Shown here piece after piece: positions 50,352 through 60,660 of a DNA stretch of 64,000 nt. The DNA comes from Sphingosinicella sp. CPCC 101087 (lineage in GTDB: Bacteria; Pseudomonadota; Alphaproteobacteria; Sphingomonadales; Sphingomonadaceae). The notes under the pieces were generated by a model. The model worked only from the letters and a program-made list of their open reading frames with translations. It ran no database searches and was not told where the DNA came from. The stretch covers positions 186,001-250,000 of the forward strand of contig NZ_SBFF01000003.1 in assembly GCF_004151485.1 (NCBI RefSeq). The letters run 5' to 3'. A program made the translations under genes and the position numbers. Within the stretch, counting starts at the first letter, position 1. Every line of letters begins with the position of its first letter.

Positions 50352-50798
50352 TCAGCTCTCGACCGCTGCCTGGCGTCCGGGCGACAGTTCCATGCCGCCG
50401 CGAATCGACGGGCTCTGATAGGCCAGCACGATCGCGTAGGCGCCGAGCCCCAGCAGCACGGCCCAGCTGATCGTGACGCCGCCGACCCGGAGCGCGTTTG
50501 CGCCGGGACGGTCCATTCCGAAGGCATGGGCGATCCGCGCGAGGATGAACAGGATCGCCGCACCCCACAGCCAGAGATTGCCGCCCGTCGCCAGCTCGAT
50601 GAAGCCGAGCAGGACCAGCATGATCGGCACGTTCTCGGCGAAATTGCCGTGGGCGCGTATCCGTCGCATGAGCACTTCGTTGCCGCCGTCGCCGACTCCG
50701 ATCTTGAGCGGCCGGCGCAGCCGGCTGACGCGAAGGCTCAGCCAGACGTGGAGGATCGCGGCGGCGCCGGCGATGGTGAGTGTGATCGGCAGGATCAT
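50352..50798 (-). CDS. MAPEG family membrane protein
   Basis: 148 residues from the ATG at 50798, four membrane helices. The conserved R-x-x-R-x-H-x-N-x-x-E motif is present as RRIRAHGNFAENVP, followed by LLGFIELATGG and ARIAHAFGM, the pattern of bacterial MAPEG (membrane-associated glutathione/eicosanoid) proteins of the YecN type. Function in bacteria is not established; glutathione binding is possible, and the adjacent glyoxalase-like enzyme is suggestive. Confidence 0.9.
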   Translation of the reverse strand: MILPITLTIAGAAAILHVWLSLRVSRLRRPLKIGVGDGGNEVLMRRIRAHGNFAENVPIMLVLLGFIELATGGNLWLWGAAILFILARIAHAFGMDRPGANALRVGGVTISWAVLLGLGAYAIVLAYQSPSIRGGMELSPGRQAAVES

Positions 50799-50996
50799 GA
50801 TGGCTTCCCTTTCCCCAGCGCCCGCCGTCGCACGCCTCGGCCACGCTTGCAACTCCGCCCGGAATCGCTATAGGCGGCACCCTTCACGCGAGAGCGACAC
50901 GGCCGCGAGGCCAGCGGCCGGGGCCCCTGCCGTTGACCCACGGCCCCGCGCTCGCCACATCACGCAACCCGATTTGATCCAGGAACAGGTGCCACA

Positions 50997-51176
50997 ATGG
51001 CCGTCCCCAAAAGAAAGACCTCGCCGTCCAAGCGCAACATGCGGCGCAGCCACGACGCGCTTAAGCCGACCCAGTATCAGGAGTGCCCCAATTGTGGCGA
51101 GCTTCGCCTGCCGCACAATGTGTGCGCCGCCTGCGGCCACTATAAAGGGCGTGAAATCCTGAAGACCGAGGCGTAG
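50997..51176 (+). CDS. rpmF: Ribosomal protein bL32
   Basis: 59 residues, [20 protein letters not shown] at the start. A zinc ribbon is formed by Cys30, Cys33, Cys43 and Cys46 ([17 protein letters not shown]). It is a structural protein of the 50S subunit. The following plsX, 41 bases on, is the widely conserved rpmF-plsX pairing and supports a common transcript with fatty-acid and phospholipid genes. Confidence 0.98.
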   Translation: MAVPKRKTSPSKRNMRRSHDALKPTQYQECPNCGELRLPHNVCAACGHYKGREILKTEA

Positions 51177-51217
51177 GACGGCCCCAGCCGATCAGGCTGA
51201 TACGGGAGACGGCATCG

Positions 51218-52267
51218 GTGGAGGGTAGCGGGCCACGGATCGCAATTGACGCGATGGGTGGCGATTCAGGTCCGCCGGCGATGGTCGCCGGCGCTGCCCG
51301 GGCCCTGGCGCGCCGCCACGACCTCAGATTTCTGCTGTTCGGCGATCAGGCCGCCATCCGCGAGCAGGTCGACGAGCATGAGGGACTCTCTGCCGCCTGC
51401 CAGATCGTCCATTGCAACGACGTCATCGCTGGAACGGAGAAGCCGAGCCAGGCGATCCGCCGCGCGAAGACCAGCTCGATGGGCCGAGCGATCGCGGCCG
51501 TGAAGGCTGGCGAAGCACAGGCGGCGGTCTCCGGCGGCAATACCGGCGCGCTGATGGCGATGGCGAAGCTGGCGCTGCGGACCATGCCCGGCATCGACCG
51601 GCCCGCGCTCGCCGCCTTGCTGCCGACGCTCGGCGCCAACGATCTCGTGATGCTCGATCTCGGCGCGAACACCGAGTGCGACGTCCAGAATCTCGTTCAA
51701 TTCTCCGTGATGGGCGCCGCTTACGCCCGGGTCGTGCTCGACCTCGAACGGCCGCGGGTCCAGCTTCTCAACATCGGTACCGAGGAGCTGAAAGGCACCG
51801 ACGAATTGAAGGAGGCGGCGGCGATTCTACGCGCCTCGACCGATCTGGGGATGCGCTTCGACGGCTTCATCGAGGCTGACAAGATTTCCCGCGGGGGCGC
51901 CGACGTCGTCGTCACCGACGGCTTTTCGGGCAACATCGCGCTGAAGTCGGTGGAAGGCACGGCCCGGTTCGTCACCGACCTTCTGAAGCGCGCCTTCACC
52001 AGCTCGGTGCGTTCGAAGATCGGCTTCCTGATTTCGAGGCCGGCCACCGAGCTGCTTCGCCACCATCTCGACCCCAACAACCATAATGGGGCTGTCTTCC
52101 TCGGCCTCAATGGCCTGGTCGTGAAGAGCCACGGCAGCGCCGATCAGAAGGGCGTCGCCAATGCGGTCTGGGTTGCCGCGCGGATGGCGCGCGAGGATCT
52201 GACCCGCAAGATCAGCCACGATCTCGCCAGCGTGGCCGATCGCAGCGCGAGAGCCGCGGCACAATGA
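51218..52267 (+). CDS. plsX: PlsX, phosphate acyltransferase
   Basis: 349 residues from a GTG at 51218. [57 protein letters not shown] and [17 protein letters not shown] are PlsX signatures. It converts acyl-ACP to acyl phosphate for phosphatidic-acid synthesis at the membrane surface. Its stop overlaps fabH by 4 bases. Confidence 0.98.
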   Translation: MEGSGPRIAIDAMGGDSGPPAMVAGAARALARRHDLRFLLFGDQAAIREQVDEHEGLSAACQIVHCNDVIAGTEKPSQAIRRAKTSSMGRAIAAVKAGEAQAAVSGGNTGALMAMAKLALRTMPGIDRPALAALLPTLGANDLVMLDLGANTECDVQNLVQFSVMGAAYARVVLDLERPRVQLLNIGTEELKGTDELKEAAAILRASTDLGMRFDGFIEADKISRGGADVVVTDGFSGNIALKSVEGTARFVTDLLKRAFTSSVRSKIGFLISRPATELLRHHLDPNNHNGAVFLGLNGLVVKSHGSADQKGVANAVWVAARMAREDLTRKISHDLASVADRSARAAAQ

Positions 52268-53226
52268 GCCGCCGCGCGGTCATCGTCGGCACCGGCGCGG
52301 CCTTGCCGCCGCGGCGGATCACCAACGCCGAACTGGCCGAGCGGGTCGACACCAGTCACGAATGGATCGTCGAACGCACCGGCATCGAGGCGCGTCATAT
52401 CGCCGGTGACGGCGAGACGACCGCGACCCTCGCCACGGAGGCGGCGCGAAAGGCACTCGACGCCGCGGGCATTCCGGCTTCGACGATCGGGCTCATCGTG
52501 CTTGCCACCGCAACTCCGGACCAGACCTTTCCGGCCAGCGCCACCCGCGTCCAGACGGCGTTGGGGATCAACGACTGCATCGCCTTCGACGTCCAGGCGG
52601 TCTGCACCGGCTTTCTCTATGCCCTGTCGATCGCCGACAATATGATCAAGGGCGGCATGGCCGATCGCGCATTGGTGATCGGCTCGGAGACGTTCAGCCG
52701 CATCCTGGACTGGGAGGATCGGGCGACCTGCGTCCTTTTCGGTGACGGCGCCGGCGCGATCGTGCTCGAAGCGCGCGAAACCGAGGATGAAGGAATCCTC
52801 GCCACTCGCCTTCACGCCGACGGCCGCCACAATGATCTGCTCTATGTCGACGGCGGCGTCTCGACCACAGGCACCGTCGGCAAATTGAGGATGAGGGGCA
52901 AGGAAGTGTTCCGGCACGCCGTCGTCAATCTTGCCGCCGTGCTCAACGAGGTGCTCGAAGCGGCGGGCCACCGTCCGGAGGAAGTGGACTGGGTGGTGCC
53001 GCACCAGGCCAACAAGCGCATTCTCGATGCCACTGCGAAGAAGCTCGGCCTTGACCCTTCGCGCGTGGTCGTCACCGTCGACCAGCATGCCAACACCTCG
53101 GCCGCCTCGGTGCCCCTCGCGCTGGACGTCGCGGTTCGGGATGGACGGATCGGCAAGGGCAACCTCGTCGTGCTCGAAGCGATGGGTGGCGGCTTCACCT
53201 GGGGGGCCGCGGTGGTCCGCTTCTAG
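52264..53226 (+). CDS. fabH: FabH, beta-ketoacyl-ACP synthase III
   Basis: 320 residues. The catalytic triad is complete: Cys114 in [14 protein letters not shown], His247 in [10 protein letters not shown] and Asn277 in [20 protein letters not shown] and the final [13 protein letters not shown] are typical. It condenses acetyl-CoA with malonyl-ACP to start fatty-acid synthesis. It follows plsX with an ATGA overlap. Confidence 0.98.
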   Translation: MSRRAVIVGTGAALPPRRITNAELAERVDTSHEWIVERTGIEARHIAGDGETTATLATEAARKALDAAGIPASTIGLIVLATATPDQTFPASATRVQTALGINDCIAFDVQAVCTGFLYALSIADNMIKGGMADRALVIGSETFSRILDWEDRATCVLFGDGAGAIVLEARETEDEGILATRLHADGRHNDLLYVDGGVSTTGTVGKLRMRGKEVFRHAVVNLAAVLNEVLEAAGHRPEEVDWVVPHQANKRILDATAKKLGLDPSRVVVTVDQHANTSAASVPLALDVAVRDGRIGKGNLVVLEAMGGGFTWGAAVVRF

Positions 53227-53414
53227 AGTCCGGACCTGGGACAGACATCCGGGGTAGGTGCGGTTTGCCCCCGGTTGATCCGGGCGGATCCTGTCGGTAC
53301 CGGTCGGGCGGGCGGCATTCCGGTCGCAATAGCCGGCGGCATGTTGCAATGTCACGTTGCGCTGGCGGCCAACCTGGATTAGGGTCTTTGGGCGAGAGCG
53401 GGAGGATTTCCTTC

Positions 53415-53738
53415 ATGGCGGATGCAGGGACGATCAGGAAGCCGGCGGTCGGCACGTTGACGCGTGCGGACCTCGCCGACATCGTGCATCGCGAGATCGG
53501 ACTGTCGCGCGCCGACTCCGCCGACATCGTTGAGGGCATCCTCTCCCATATGTGCGGCGCGCTCGCAGACGGCGAGAACGTCAAGATCTCAGGCTTCGGC
53601 AGCTTCATCCTGCGCGACAAGGGCGAGCGGATCGGTCGCAATCCGAAGACCGGTGTCGAAGTGCCGATCGCGCCGCGGCGGGTGCTCACCTTCCGCGCCA
53701 GCCAGATCATGCGCGAGCGGATCGCCCGCGGCGGCTGA
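53415..53738 (+). CDS. ihfA: Integration host factor subunit alpha
   Basis: 107 residues from the ATG at 53415; the extension of about 12 residues before [10 protein letters not shown] is slightly long. HU/IHF fold with [43 protein letters not shown] (the DNA-bending arm) and [14 protein letters not shown]. It bends DNA in transcription and replication. Adjacent plsX-fabH upstream and the MerR gene downstream is the common alphaproteobacterial arrangement. Confidence 0.96.
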   Translation: MADAGTIRKPAVGTLTRADLADIVHREIGLSRADSADIVEGILSHMCGALADGENVKISGFGSFILRDKGERIGRNPKTGVEVPIAPRRVLTFRASQIMRERIARGG

Positions 53739-53746
53739 GGCCGACC

Positions 53747-54157
53747 ATGGCGCGACCGAGCGGCAAGAGCGAACAGGCCTTCCGGACGATCGGAGAGCTT
53801 GCCGAAGATCTCGGCATTCCCCAGCACATATTGCGCTATTGGGAGACCCGTTTCCCGCAGCTGCGCCCGCTACAGCGAGCCGGAAACCGCCGTTACTACC
53901 GGCCGGCCGATGTCGCGCTGGCCCGGCGCATCCACAAGCTGCTGAACGAGGACGGCTATACGATTCGTGGGGTGCAGCAGCTCCTCGCCAGGGGCGAAGC
54001 CGGGGCTGCCGATCCGCCGGCGCCCGCGCCGGCTGCGGACGAGGCGCCCGTCCCGGCCGCGGCGATGCCGGACACCAAGCGCCTCCCTTTTCCGGAGGAT
54101 GCCCTGCGCGCGATCCGCCGCACGCTCGTCGACGCGCTTGCCGAAACGGCAGTCTGA
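53747..54157 (+). CDS. MerR family transcriptional regulator
   Basis: 136 residues. Winged-helix start [52 protein letters not shown] with the MerR N-terminal pattern in pieces [20 protein letters not shown] and RRYYRPADV. The C-terminal part is an Ala/Pro-rich linker and a short helix, with no effector domain or metal-binding cysteines, so the signal is unknown. It lies 8 bases after ihfA. Confidence 0.92.
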   Translation: MARPSGKSEQAFRTIGELAEDLGIPQHILRYWETRFPQLRPLQRAGNRRYYRPADVALARRIHKLLNEDGYTIRGVQQLLARGEAGAADPPAPAPAADEAPVPAAAMPDTKRLPFPEDALRAIRRTLVDALAETAV

Positions 54158-54173
54158 CCGTCGGAAGGGTCAG
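54154..54173. terminator. Short hairpin between convergent merR-type and sixA-like genes
   Basis: CTGACC and GGTCAG pair around an 8-base loop and include the MerR stop codon. The stem is only 6 bases with no T-run, so this is a weak candidate for bidirectional termination. Confidence 0.3.
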
Positions 54174-54187
54174 GCGGAGGATCGACC

Positions 54188-54727
54188 TCATTCCTCCGGA
54201 CCGAGCTCGGGATCGACGTCGCGCGGCCGGATGAAGCGGCTCAGCCGCCCGGACCCGGCCTCGACCTCGTTCCAATGGTCCACCGGCAGCGCGATTTCGG
54301 CCAGGGTCGCGGTCGGATATTTCTCCGCGAGGTCGCGGCGCAGCCCGTTGCTGGGCTCCGCCTCGGTCAGCAGCAGCGCCAGCATCTCCAGCCCCGGATT
54401 GTGGCCGACAAGCAGCAGCCGGTCGGCCGAGTCGTTCGCCTCGCGCACCAGCTCGAGCAAAGTCGCCGCGCTCGCCAGATAGACGCGTGGATCGAATTCC
54501 GGATCGATCGGGCCGCCATAGCCATGGGCGACGTCGGCGAGAGTCTCCACCACGCGCGCCGCGGGCGAGGCGACAATGGCGTCGAAGGCGAGGCCTCGGG
54601 CTCGCATCTCGCGCCCGATCGTACGGGCTGCGCGCCGCCCGCGCTTGTTCAGGGGCCGGTCGAAATCGCGCAGGGCCGGATCGTCCCAGCCCGACTTGGC
54701 GTGTCTCAGCAACGTCAGGGTCTTCAT
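54188..54727 (-). CDS. SixA-like histidine phosphatase
   Basis: 179 residues, histidine phosphatase superfamily. The catalytic LTLLRHAKSGWDD has the R-H motif near residue 8-9, and the second catalytic His is in LLLVGHNPGLEMLALLL. RPLNKRGRRAARTIG is also conserved. SixA removes phosphate from phosphohistidine, for example on Hpt domains; in this window an orphan Hpt protein exists, but no direct link is shown. Its start overlaps the helicase stop by 4 bases. Confidence 0.9.
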   Translation of the reverse strand: MKTLTLLRHAKSGWDDPALRDFDRPLNKRGRRAARTIGREMRARGLAFDAIVASPAARVVETLADVAHGYGGPIDPEFDPRVYLASAATLLELVREANDSADRLLLVGHNPGLEMLALLLTEAEPSNGLRRDLAEKYPTATLAEIALPVDHWNEVEAGSGRLSRFIRPRDVDPELGPEE

Positions 54728-57471
54728 GCCTGCTCCAACCGCCGCGCCGGTGATTCGGCGGGCATCAGGCGCGATTCTACCCGACTGATGGCGTCGGCGA
54801 GATGAACGCGCGACACGCGCACGCCGACGGGGAAGGCGCTGAGGAGCCGCGAAGGGGTCGCCGCGGACAGCAGGACGAACAAGCCGCGATCGCCCTGACG
54901 CCGGATCAGCCGTCCGAACGCCTGGGCGAGCCGCGCCCGCACCACGCGGTCGTCATAGGCCGTCCCGCCGCTGGCTGCCCGCCGCGCGGCATGAAGTACG
55001 GTCGGCCTCGGCCAGGGTACGCCTTCCATCACCACCAGCCGCAGTGAGTCTCCGGGCACGTCGACGCCGTCGCGCAGCGCGTCCGTGCCGAGCAGGGAGG
55101 CGCGCGGGTCGTCCCGGAAGATGTCGACCAAGGTTCCGGTGTCGATCGGATCGACATGCTGGGCATAGAGCGGCAGGCCGGCGCGGGCGAGCCGGTCGGC
55201 GATGCGGGCATGGACGGCGCGCAGCCGCTGGATTGCAGTGAACAGGCCGAGCGTGCCGCCGCCCGCGGCCTCGATCAGCCGCGCATAGGCGCCGGCGAGC
55301 GCCGCCGTGTCGCCCTTCTTCACGTCGGTGACGATGAGAACCTCGCTGTCGCCGGCATAATCGAACGGGCTCGCCGCCTCGAATCGCGCAGCCGAGCCGC
55401 CGAGATGGCAGGCGCCGGTGCGCGCCTCGGCATGGGACCAATCCTCGCCGCCCCCACGCAAGGTCGCCGAAGTCACCAGCACCCCGTGGGCGGGCTTGAG
55501 CACCGCCTCGGCCAGCGGGCGGGTCGGATCGAGCCAGTGGCGGTGCAGGCCGACGTCGTACTCCCGGCCCTCGACCCGATCGACGGCCAGCCAATCGACG
55601 AAATCCGGGTCGGCGGGGCCGCCGATTCGGGCCGCGAGCGAGATCCATGACGACAGGGTCTGGGTGCGCCAGCTCAGGCCGCCAATGGCGCCTTCGACCC
55701 GTGCACGGGCCTGCGCATCGAGCCAGTCGGGCGCTTCCTCGACGACGGCTTCCAGCCTCTTGCCGAGCGCGACCAGGGGCCGAAGCAGCCGCTCGAGCGC
55801 CTCGACGGCCGGCGCTGCCGCCTCGACAAGGGCGGCATCGGGCTCGGCCAGCTCGGTTTCGAGCCCGTAGCCGGCGTCCTGCGCGGTGGCGCGGGCATAA
55901 GCGGTACCGCGTACCGCCGCGAGCAGCTTCTCGACCGGCCCCATCGGGATACCCTCGGCGATCCGCTGCAGCCAGCTGTCGCCGGGCAGTTCCGCAGCAT
56001 GCTGCACCGCCGCCTGCAATGCGGCGGCGCCCGCTTCGTCATAAGAAGCGACGTCCATCAATCGAGCGGCGAGCCCGCGCCGCCGCCCGCGCGCCTTTCC
56101 TTCGGGGCCGATGATCCAGCGCCGCATCTCGATGGCTTCCTGCCCGGTCAGCGCCGCGGCAAAGGTCGAATCGGCCGCGTCGAAAAGGTGATGACCCTCG
56201 TCGAATACGATCCGAGTGGGCGCCTGGCCCGTTTCCCTTCCCCGCGCGGCATTGACCATGACGAGGGCATGGTTGGCGATCACCAGGTCGGCATCCTGGC
56301 TTGCCCGCGCAGCCCGTTCGATGAAGCAGCGGCGATAATGGGGGCAGCCGGCATAGACGCATTCGCCACGTCGATCGGTGAGCGCCGTCGCGCCGGCACG
56401 GCGGAACAGGGTGGTGAGCCAGCCCGGGAGGTCGCCGCCGACCATGTCCCCATCCTTCGTGTAGGCCGCCCAGCGCGCCACGAGCTGCGCCAGTACCGCG
56501 GCGCGACCGGCGAAGCCGCCCTGGAGCGCATCTTCCAGATTGAGCAGGCATAGGTAGTTTTCGCGGCCCTTGCGGATCACGATCCGGCGCCGCCGTTCGG
56601 CCGGGTCGGCGAACAGCCGCGCCCCTTCCCGGTCGAGTTGCCGCTGGAGCGCCTTGGTAAAGGTCGACACCCACACCGGCCCGTCCGCCTCGTTCGCCCA
56701 CAACGACGCCGGGGCGAGATATCCCAGGGTCTTGCCGATTCCCGTCCCCGCTTCGGCCAACAGCATGTGCGGTTGGCCCTCGGCGCGGCGGGGCGCGAAG
56801 ACGCTTGCCGCTGCGGCGGCATAATCGCGCTGGCCCTCTCGTGCTTCCGCGCCATGGCCGGTCAACGCCTCCAGCCGCGCGACCGCCGCCGCTTTGTCGA
56901 TCGAGATCGGGCGAGGTTGCGGCCGCGGCGCCTTTTCCTCCCATTCGGCAAGCCGGCTGAACAGCCAGCGCTCGTCGCGCGCCGGACGTTGGAGCTGCTT
57001 CGCCACCGCACCCGCCCAGGGCCAGCGCAGCCGGTGCAAAGCCTGCGCCGCCGCCCAGGCGCCTTCCCGCTCCGGCCAGTCGCCTTCGATCGTGCCGAGC
57101 AAAGCGGCGGCGGCCTTGCGCAGAAAGACGGCGGCATCTTCATTCGTCTCCGGCGGGGCCAGGGCCAGCGCATCGGCCAGGCCCTTGGGAGTCGGCACGG
57201 TGAAGCGGGCCGGATGGACGAAGGCGAACAGCTCGAGCAGATCGAGCCCGTTGAGGTCGGGATAACCCAGGCGGTTGCCGATCAGCGGCGAGTTCAGCAT
57301 GATCATCGGCGTCTCGGCCGCCCGCGCGATCGCCTCGCCCCGCCCCGCCGCCTCGACGCGACCGTCGCCATGCGCGATCCAGATGCCGGCATGGGTTGCG
57401 TGCAGCGCGGGATAGGGCAAAGAAGCCGACATTCCGCCGACATGGACCGGGCGGAACGAAAGGGCAACCAT
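54724..57471 (-). CDS. ATP-dependent helicase, DinG/XPD-like
   Basis: 915 residues from the ATG at 57471 (GGGAGG just upstream); ATG 57432 is the alternative, and longer starts would run into lysS. An N-terminal region of about 200 residues precedes the helicase core: Walker A EAGTGIGKTLGYLAP, four cysteines in NYLCLLN and GECVYAGCPHYRRCF that can bind a 4Fe-4S cluster as in XPD, DEAH-type motif VFDEGHHLFD, and C-terminal motifs GVPWPRPTV and ARLAQAFGRLIRRQGDRG. It probably unwinds DNA or R-loops in repair. Confidence 0.93.
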   Translation of the reverse strand: MVALSFRPVHVGGMSASLPYPALHATHAGIWIAHGDGRVEAAGRGEAIARAAETPMIMLNSPLIGNRLGYPDLNGLDLLELFAFVHPARFTVPTPKGLADALALAPPETNEDAAVFLRKAAAALLGTIEGDWPEREGAWAAAQALHRLRWPWAGAVAKQLQRPARDERWLFSRLAEWEEKAPRPQPRPISIDKAAAVARLEALTGHGAEAREGQRDYAAAAASVFAPRRAEGQPHMLLAEAGTGIGKTLGYLAPASLWANEADGPVWVSTFTKALQRQLDREGARLFADPAERRRRIVIRKGRENYLCLLNLEDALQGGFAGRAAVLAQLVARWAAYTKDGDMVGGDLPGWLTTLFRRAGATALTDRRGECVYAGCPHYRRCFIERAARASQDADLVIANHALVMVNAARGRETGQAPTRIVFDEGHHLFDAADSTFAAALTGQEAIEMRRWIIGPEGKARGRRRGLAARLMDVASYDEAGAAALQAAVQHAAELPGDSWLQRIAEGIPMGPVEKLLAAVRGTAYARATAQDAGYGLETELAEPDAALVEAAAPAVEALERLLRPLVALGKRLEAVVEEAPDWLDAQARARVEGAIGGLSWRTQTLSSWISLAARIGGPADPDFVDWLAVDRVEGREYDVGLHRHWLDPTRPLAEAVLKPAHGVLVTSATLRGGGEDWSHAEARTGACHLGGSAARFEAASPFDYAGDSEVLIVTDVKKGDTAALAGAYARLIEAAGGGTLGLFTAIQRLRAVHARIADRLARAGLPLYAQHVDPIDTGTLVDIFRDDPRASLLGTDALRDGVDVPGDSLRLVVMEGVPWPRPTVLHAARRAASGGTAYDDRVVRARLAQAFGRLIRRQGDRGLFVLLSAATPSRLLSAFPVGVRVSRVHLADAISRVESRLMPAESPARRLEQA

Positions 57472-57553
57472 TCCTCCCCCCGAACCGAGAGGGCTTGGCC
57501 GCAGGCGGAGGCGGGCGGAGGAGTTGGTCCTTGGCGATGGCGGTAACGAGGAT

Positions 57554-59161
57554 ATGGCCGTGAGCGAACCGACAATGACCAATGAGCTTCGCGAAGCGGC
57601 GAGAGTCTCCAAGGCATGGCCATACGAGGAGGCGCGCAAGCTGCTGAAGCGCTATCCGGAGGGCCCGGGAGGCCGCGCGGTCCTGTTCGAGACCGGTTAC
57701 GGCCCGTCGGGCCTGCCGCACCTCGGTACCTTCCAGGAGGTCGCGCGAACGCTGATGGTCAAGCATGCTTTGTCCGAGATGGTGGACTGGCCCAGTCGCC
57801 TCATCGCCTTCTCGGACGACATGGACGGCATGCGCAAGGTGCCGCCGGGCGTGCCGCACCAGGACATGATGCATGAGCATCTCGATCAGCCGCTGTCGAG
57901 GGTGCCGGATCCGTTCGGTTGCGGGCATGAGAGCTATGCCGCTCACAATAACGGCCTGCTGCGTCAGTTTCTCGACCGGTTCGGCTTCGAATATGAGTTC
58001 CTCGCCTCCAGTGACTGCTACCGCTCGGGCCGGTTCGACGAGGCGCTGAAGGCGGTTTTGCGCCAATATGATGCCATCATGGGCGTGATGCTTCCGACCC
58101 TGCGCGAGGAGAGGCGCAACACCTATTCGCCGGTCCTGCCGATCAGCCCGACGAACGGCCGCGTCCTCCAGGTTCCGGTCGAGGTGATCGATCCCGAGGC
58201 GGGCCTGATCGCTTTCGAGAACGAGGGCGAGCGGATCGAGCAGTCGATCCTGTCGGGCGGCGCCAAGCTGCAGTGGAAGGTCGACTGGGCCATGCGCTGG
58301 GTCGCGCTCGGCGTCGATTACGAGATGTCGGGCAAGGACCTGATCGACTCGGTCGTCCAGAGCTCCAAGATCGCACGCATCCTCGGCGCGAGGGCGCCCG
58401 AGGGCTTCAATTACGAAATGTTCCTCGACGAAAATGGCGAGAAGATCTCGAAGACTCGGGGCAATGGCGTCACCATCGACGAGTGGCTGACTTATGCGCC
58501 CGAGGAGAGCCTTGCTTTCTACATCTATCGGGATCCGAAGAAGGCCAAGCAGCTCTCCTTCGCGGTCATCCCAAAGGCGGTCGACGAATATTACCAGTTC
58601 CTTGGGCAATATACGGACCAGCCGATCGACAAGAAGCTCGGCAACCCGGTTCACCACGTCCATGCCGGCCAGGTGCCGCCGGCGCGGATGCCGATCAGCT
58701 TCGCGCTGCTGCTCAACCTCGTCGCGGTCGCCTCGACCGACGACAAGGCCCTGCTCTGGGGCTTCGTCAGGCGCTACTGCCCTGAGGCTTCTCCCGAGAG
58801 CCATCCCGAGCTCGACGCCCTGCTCGACCATGCCTTGGCCTATTTCCGGGATTTCATCGCCGACTCCCTTCGTCGCAGGCCGCCCACCGAAATGGAGGCC
58901 GAAGCGCTTCGCGAACTCGATGCCCGGCTTTCGGCTCTTCAGGAGGATTCGGACTCCGAAACCATTCAGACCGAGGTCTACGAGGTCGGCAAGGCGCATC
59001 CGTTCGTGTCCCTGCGCGACTGGTTCAAGGCGCTCTACGAAACCCTGCTCGGCACGGCTCAGGGCCCGCGCATGGGCAGTTTCATCGCCCTCTACGGCAT
59101 CGCCAATACCCGAAAGCTGATCGCCGAGGCGCTTGAAGGTCGGACGACGGAAGGGGCCTGA
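57554..59161 (+). CDS. lysS: Class I lysyl-tRNA synthetase
   Basis: 535 residues from the ATG at 57554 (57575 also possible). It is the archaeal-type class I enzyme: HIGH motif in ETGYGPSGLPHLGTF, KMSKS motif in ENGEKISKTRGNG, and a helical C-terminal anticodon part. It charges tRNA-Lys. Class I LysRS replaces the class II enzyme in many alphaproteobacteria, so no second gene is expected. Divergent from the helicase gene. Confidence 0.96.
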   Translation: MAVSEPTMTNELREAARVSKAWPYEEARKLLKRYPEGPGGRAVLFETGYGPSGLPHLGTFQEVARTLMVKHALSEMVDWPSRLIAFSDDMDGMRKVPPGVPHQDMMHEHLDQPLSRVPDPFGCGHESYAAHNNGLLRQFLDRFGFEYEFLASSDCYRSGRFDEALKAVLRQYDAIMGVMLPTLREERRNTYSPVLPISPTNGRVLQVPVEVIDPEAGLIAFENEGERIEQSILSGGAKLQWKVDWAMRWVALGVDYEMSGKDLIDSVVQSSKIARILGARAPEGFNYEMFLDENGEKISKTRGNGVTIDEWLTYAPEESLAFYIYRDPKKAKQLSFAVIPKAVDEYYQFLGQYTDQPIDKKLGNPVHHVHAGQVPPARMPISFALLLNLVAVASTDDKALLWGFVRRYCPEASPESHPELDALLDHALAYFRDFIADSLRRRPPTEMEAEALRELDARLSALQEDSDSETIQTEVYEVGKAHPFVSLRDWFKALYETLLGTAQGPRMGSFIALYGIANTRKLIAEALEGRTTEGA

Positions 59162-59317
59162 TCGCAGGGCTGCTCCCTGCGCTCCCCATCCTGCGAGCAC
59201 TCGATGGCGCATGCAGCGCGCGAACTCGGCCGGCGCTGCCCCGCGTCACATTGCTGAAACGGCAGCGCAATAATGTCGAGCCCGGTGGCCGCAAACGGCC
59301 GTCGGGGAGACACGCCG

Positions 59318-60106
59318 ATGAAGACGGTCGCCGTCTATAGCCTCAAGGGGGGTGTCGGCAAAACCACGCTTGCGGTCAATCTCGCCTGGGCATCGGCGAC
59401 CCTCTCGTCGCGGCGGACCCTCTTGTGGGACCTCGATCCCCAGGCGGCCGCCGGATTCCTGCTCGGCTGTGAACAGCCGCGCGGACGGGAAGCCCGTGCC
59501 GTGTTCTCGCGCGATATTGCGCCCTCCAAGCTGGTGCGCCGGACCGGGATCGAACGGCTGTCGGTGCTGCCGGCCGACGCGTCGCTCCGCGAGCTCGACC
59601 GGTTCTTTTTCGACCTCGGCAAAAAGAAGAGGCTCGAGAAACTGCTCGCGTTGCTCGGAGCCGAGTTCGACCGCGTGGTGCTGGACTGTCCCCCGGGTCT
59701 CACCGAAACGAGCGAGCAGATCCTTCGCGCCGCCGACGTCGTCCTCGTACCGGTCATTCCGTCGCCGCTGTCGCGACGCGCCCTGGACGATGTCGTGGGG
59801 CATCTCGATCGCAAGCGGCTGGGCCGAGGCGCCATTCTGCCCGTCTACAATATGGCCGACCGACGTAGGCGCATCCATGCCGCTGCGCTCGAAGCGAATC
59901 CCGCCTGGCCGATCGTGCCGATGGCCAGCCTGTTCGAGCAGATGAGCGCGACCCGTCGGCCGGTGGGGGAGGTGGCCCGTCGCTCGCCGGGCGCGAAGGC
60001 GGTCGCCGAACTCTGGGCTCGAATCGAGAAGCGGCTCGCGGAAGACGCCGACCGGGCGGCGCGTGCCGCTCCTCAGGCCGGGCCGATGCCCTCGCCGCTC
60101 AAATAG
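59318..60106 (+). CDS. Orphan ParA/MinD-family ATPase
   Basis: 262 residues from the ATG at 59318, with GGGGAG 7 bases upstream. Deviant Walker A KGGVGKTT at 10-17, Walker A' as LLWDLDPQAAAGFLLG and Walker B in DRVVLDCPPGL. A Pro/Ala-rich tail of about 25 residues ends the protein. ParA proteins position plasmids, chromosomes or protein clusters. No parB or parS is adjacent, so the cargo is unknown. The gene runs 34 bases into the end of the convergent small gene. Confidence 0.9.
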   Translation: MKTVAVYSLKGGVGKTTLAVNLAWASATLSSRRTLLWDLDPQAAAGFLLGCEQPRGREARAVFSRDIAPSKLVRRTGIERLSVLPADASLRELDRFFFDLGKKKRLEKLLALLGAEFDRVVLDCPPGLTETSEQILRAADVVLVPVIPSPLSRRALDDVVGHLDRKRLGRGAILPVYNMADRRRRIHAAALEANPAWPIVPMASLFEQMSATRRPVGEVARRSPGAKAVAELWARIEKRLAEDADRAARAAPQAGPMPSPLK

Positions 60107-60345
60107 GGGCCGGTCGGTCGCGTCCAGTTGTCGCGGGCGATCCTCCAGCCGCGATCGGTGAGGCGATAGCCGACCGCGCCGACGGCGGGCCGGCAGCTGC
60201 GCCCCGCTTCCGCAAGTCCGGCATCGACCAGGCGGCGCAAGGTGGGCTCCGCGATGACGGCGGCAGGGAAGGGGTCCAGTTGATCCATCGCGAAAGCCAG
60301 CTTCCGAACCGAGCGCACCACTTCGTCCGAATGTTCGTCGACCAT
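60073..60345 (-). CDS. Small winged-helix-like protein of unknown function
   Basis: 90 residues from the ATG at 60345; GGGGAG lies 7 bases upstream, which decides this start over longer ones. The sequence suggests a helical N-terminus (SDEVVRSVRKLAFAMDQL) and a DNA-binding-like fold: PTLRRLVDAGLAE followed by a strand pair (VGYRLTDRGWRIARDNW), the form of a winged helix. I know no family name. Its last 34 bases overlap the ParA gene on the other strand. Confidence 0.7.
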   Translation of the reverse strand: MVDEHSDEVVRSVRKLAFAMDQLDPFPAAVIAEPTLRRLVDAGLAEAGRSCRPAVGAVGYRLTDRGWRIARDNWTRPTGPYLSGEGIGPA

Positions 60346-60660
60346 CGCGAGTCTCCCCAAGCCCGCGGCGACCATAACCGAGGTTAAAGCGAGTCGCGAG
60401 GGGCAGGTGCAGCGCCTGTTCTCGTCCCGCGGCCGCGGCGGGTCAGCCGGCCACCCTGCTCGGGATCGGACGTTGCTTCGGACCGGGCTCACGCATCGGC
60501 ATCTCCGGACGGCTCGACCGGGCTCGATTGCGCGCCCATTCCGACGAATACCCATTGACGGCCGGACGCGCATGCCAGAGGAGCCGCGCGGCTTCGTGCG
60601 GCGGGCGCAACGCCCGTTCGCCGGCCGCTTCACTTCATCTGCAGGAATGGCGCTCCATCC
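60346..60660. other. Divergent intergenic region before ppa
   Basis: 315 bases with no gene I can support. A short hairpin (GGGCG, CAA, CGCCC) lies about 55 bases before ppa. GC-rich, no clear promoter elements. Confidence 0.45.

Noticed and set aside
57140-59212. 690-codon minus-strand frame over lysS
   Set aside because: Antisense of lysS; no domain seen.
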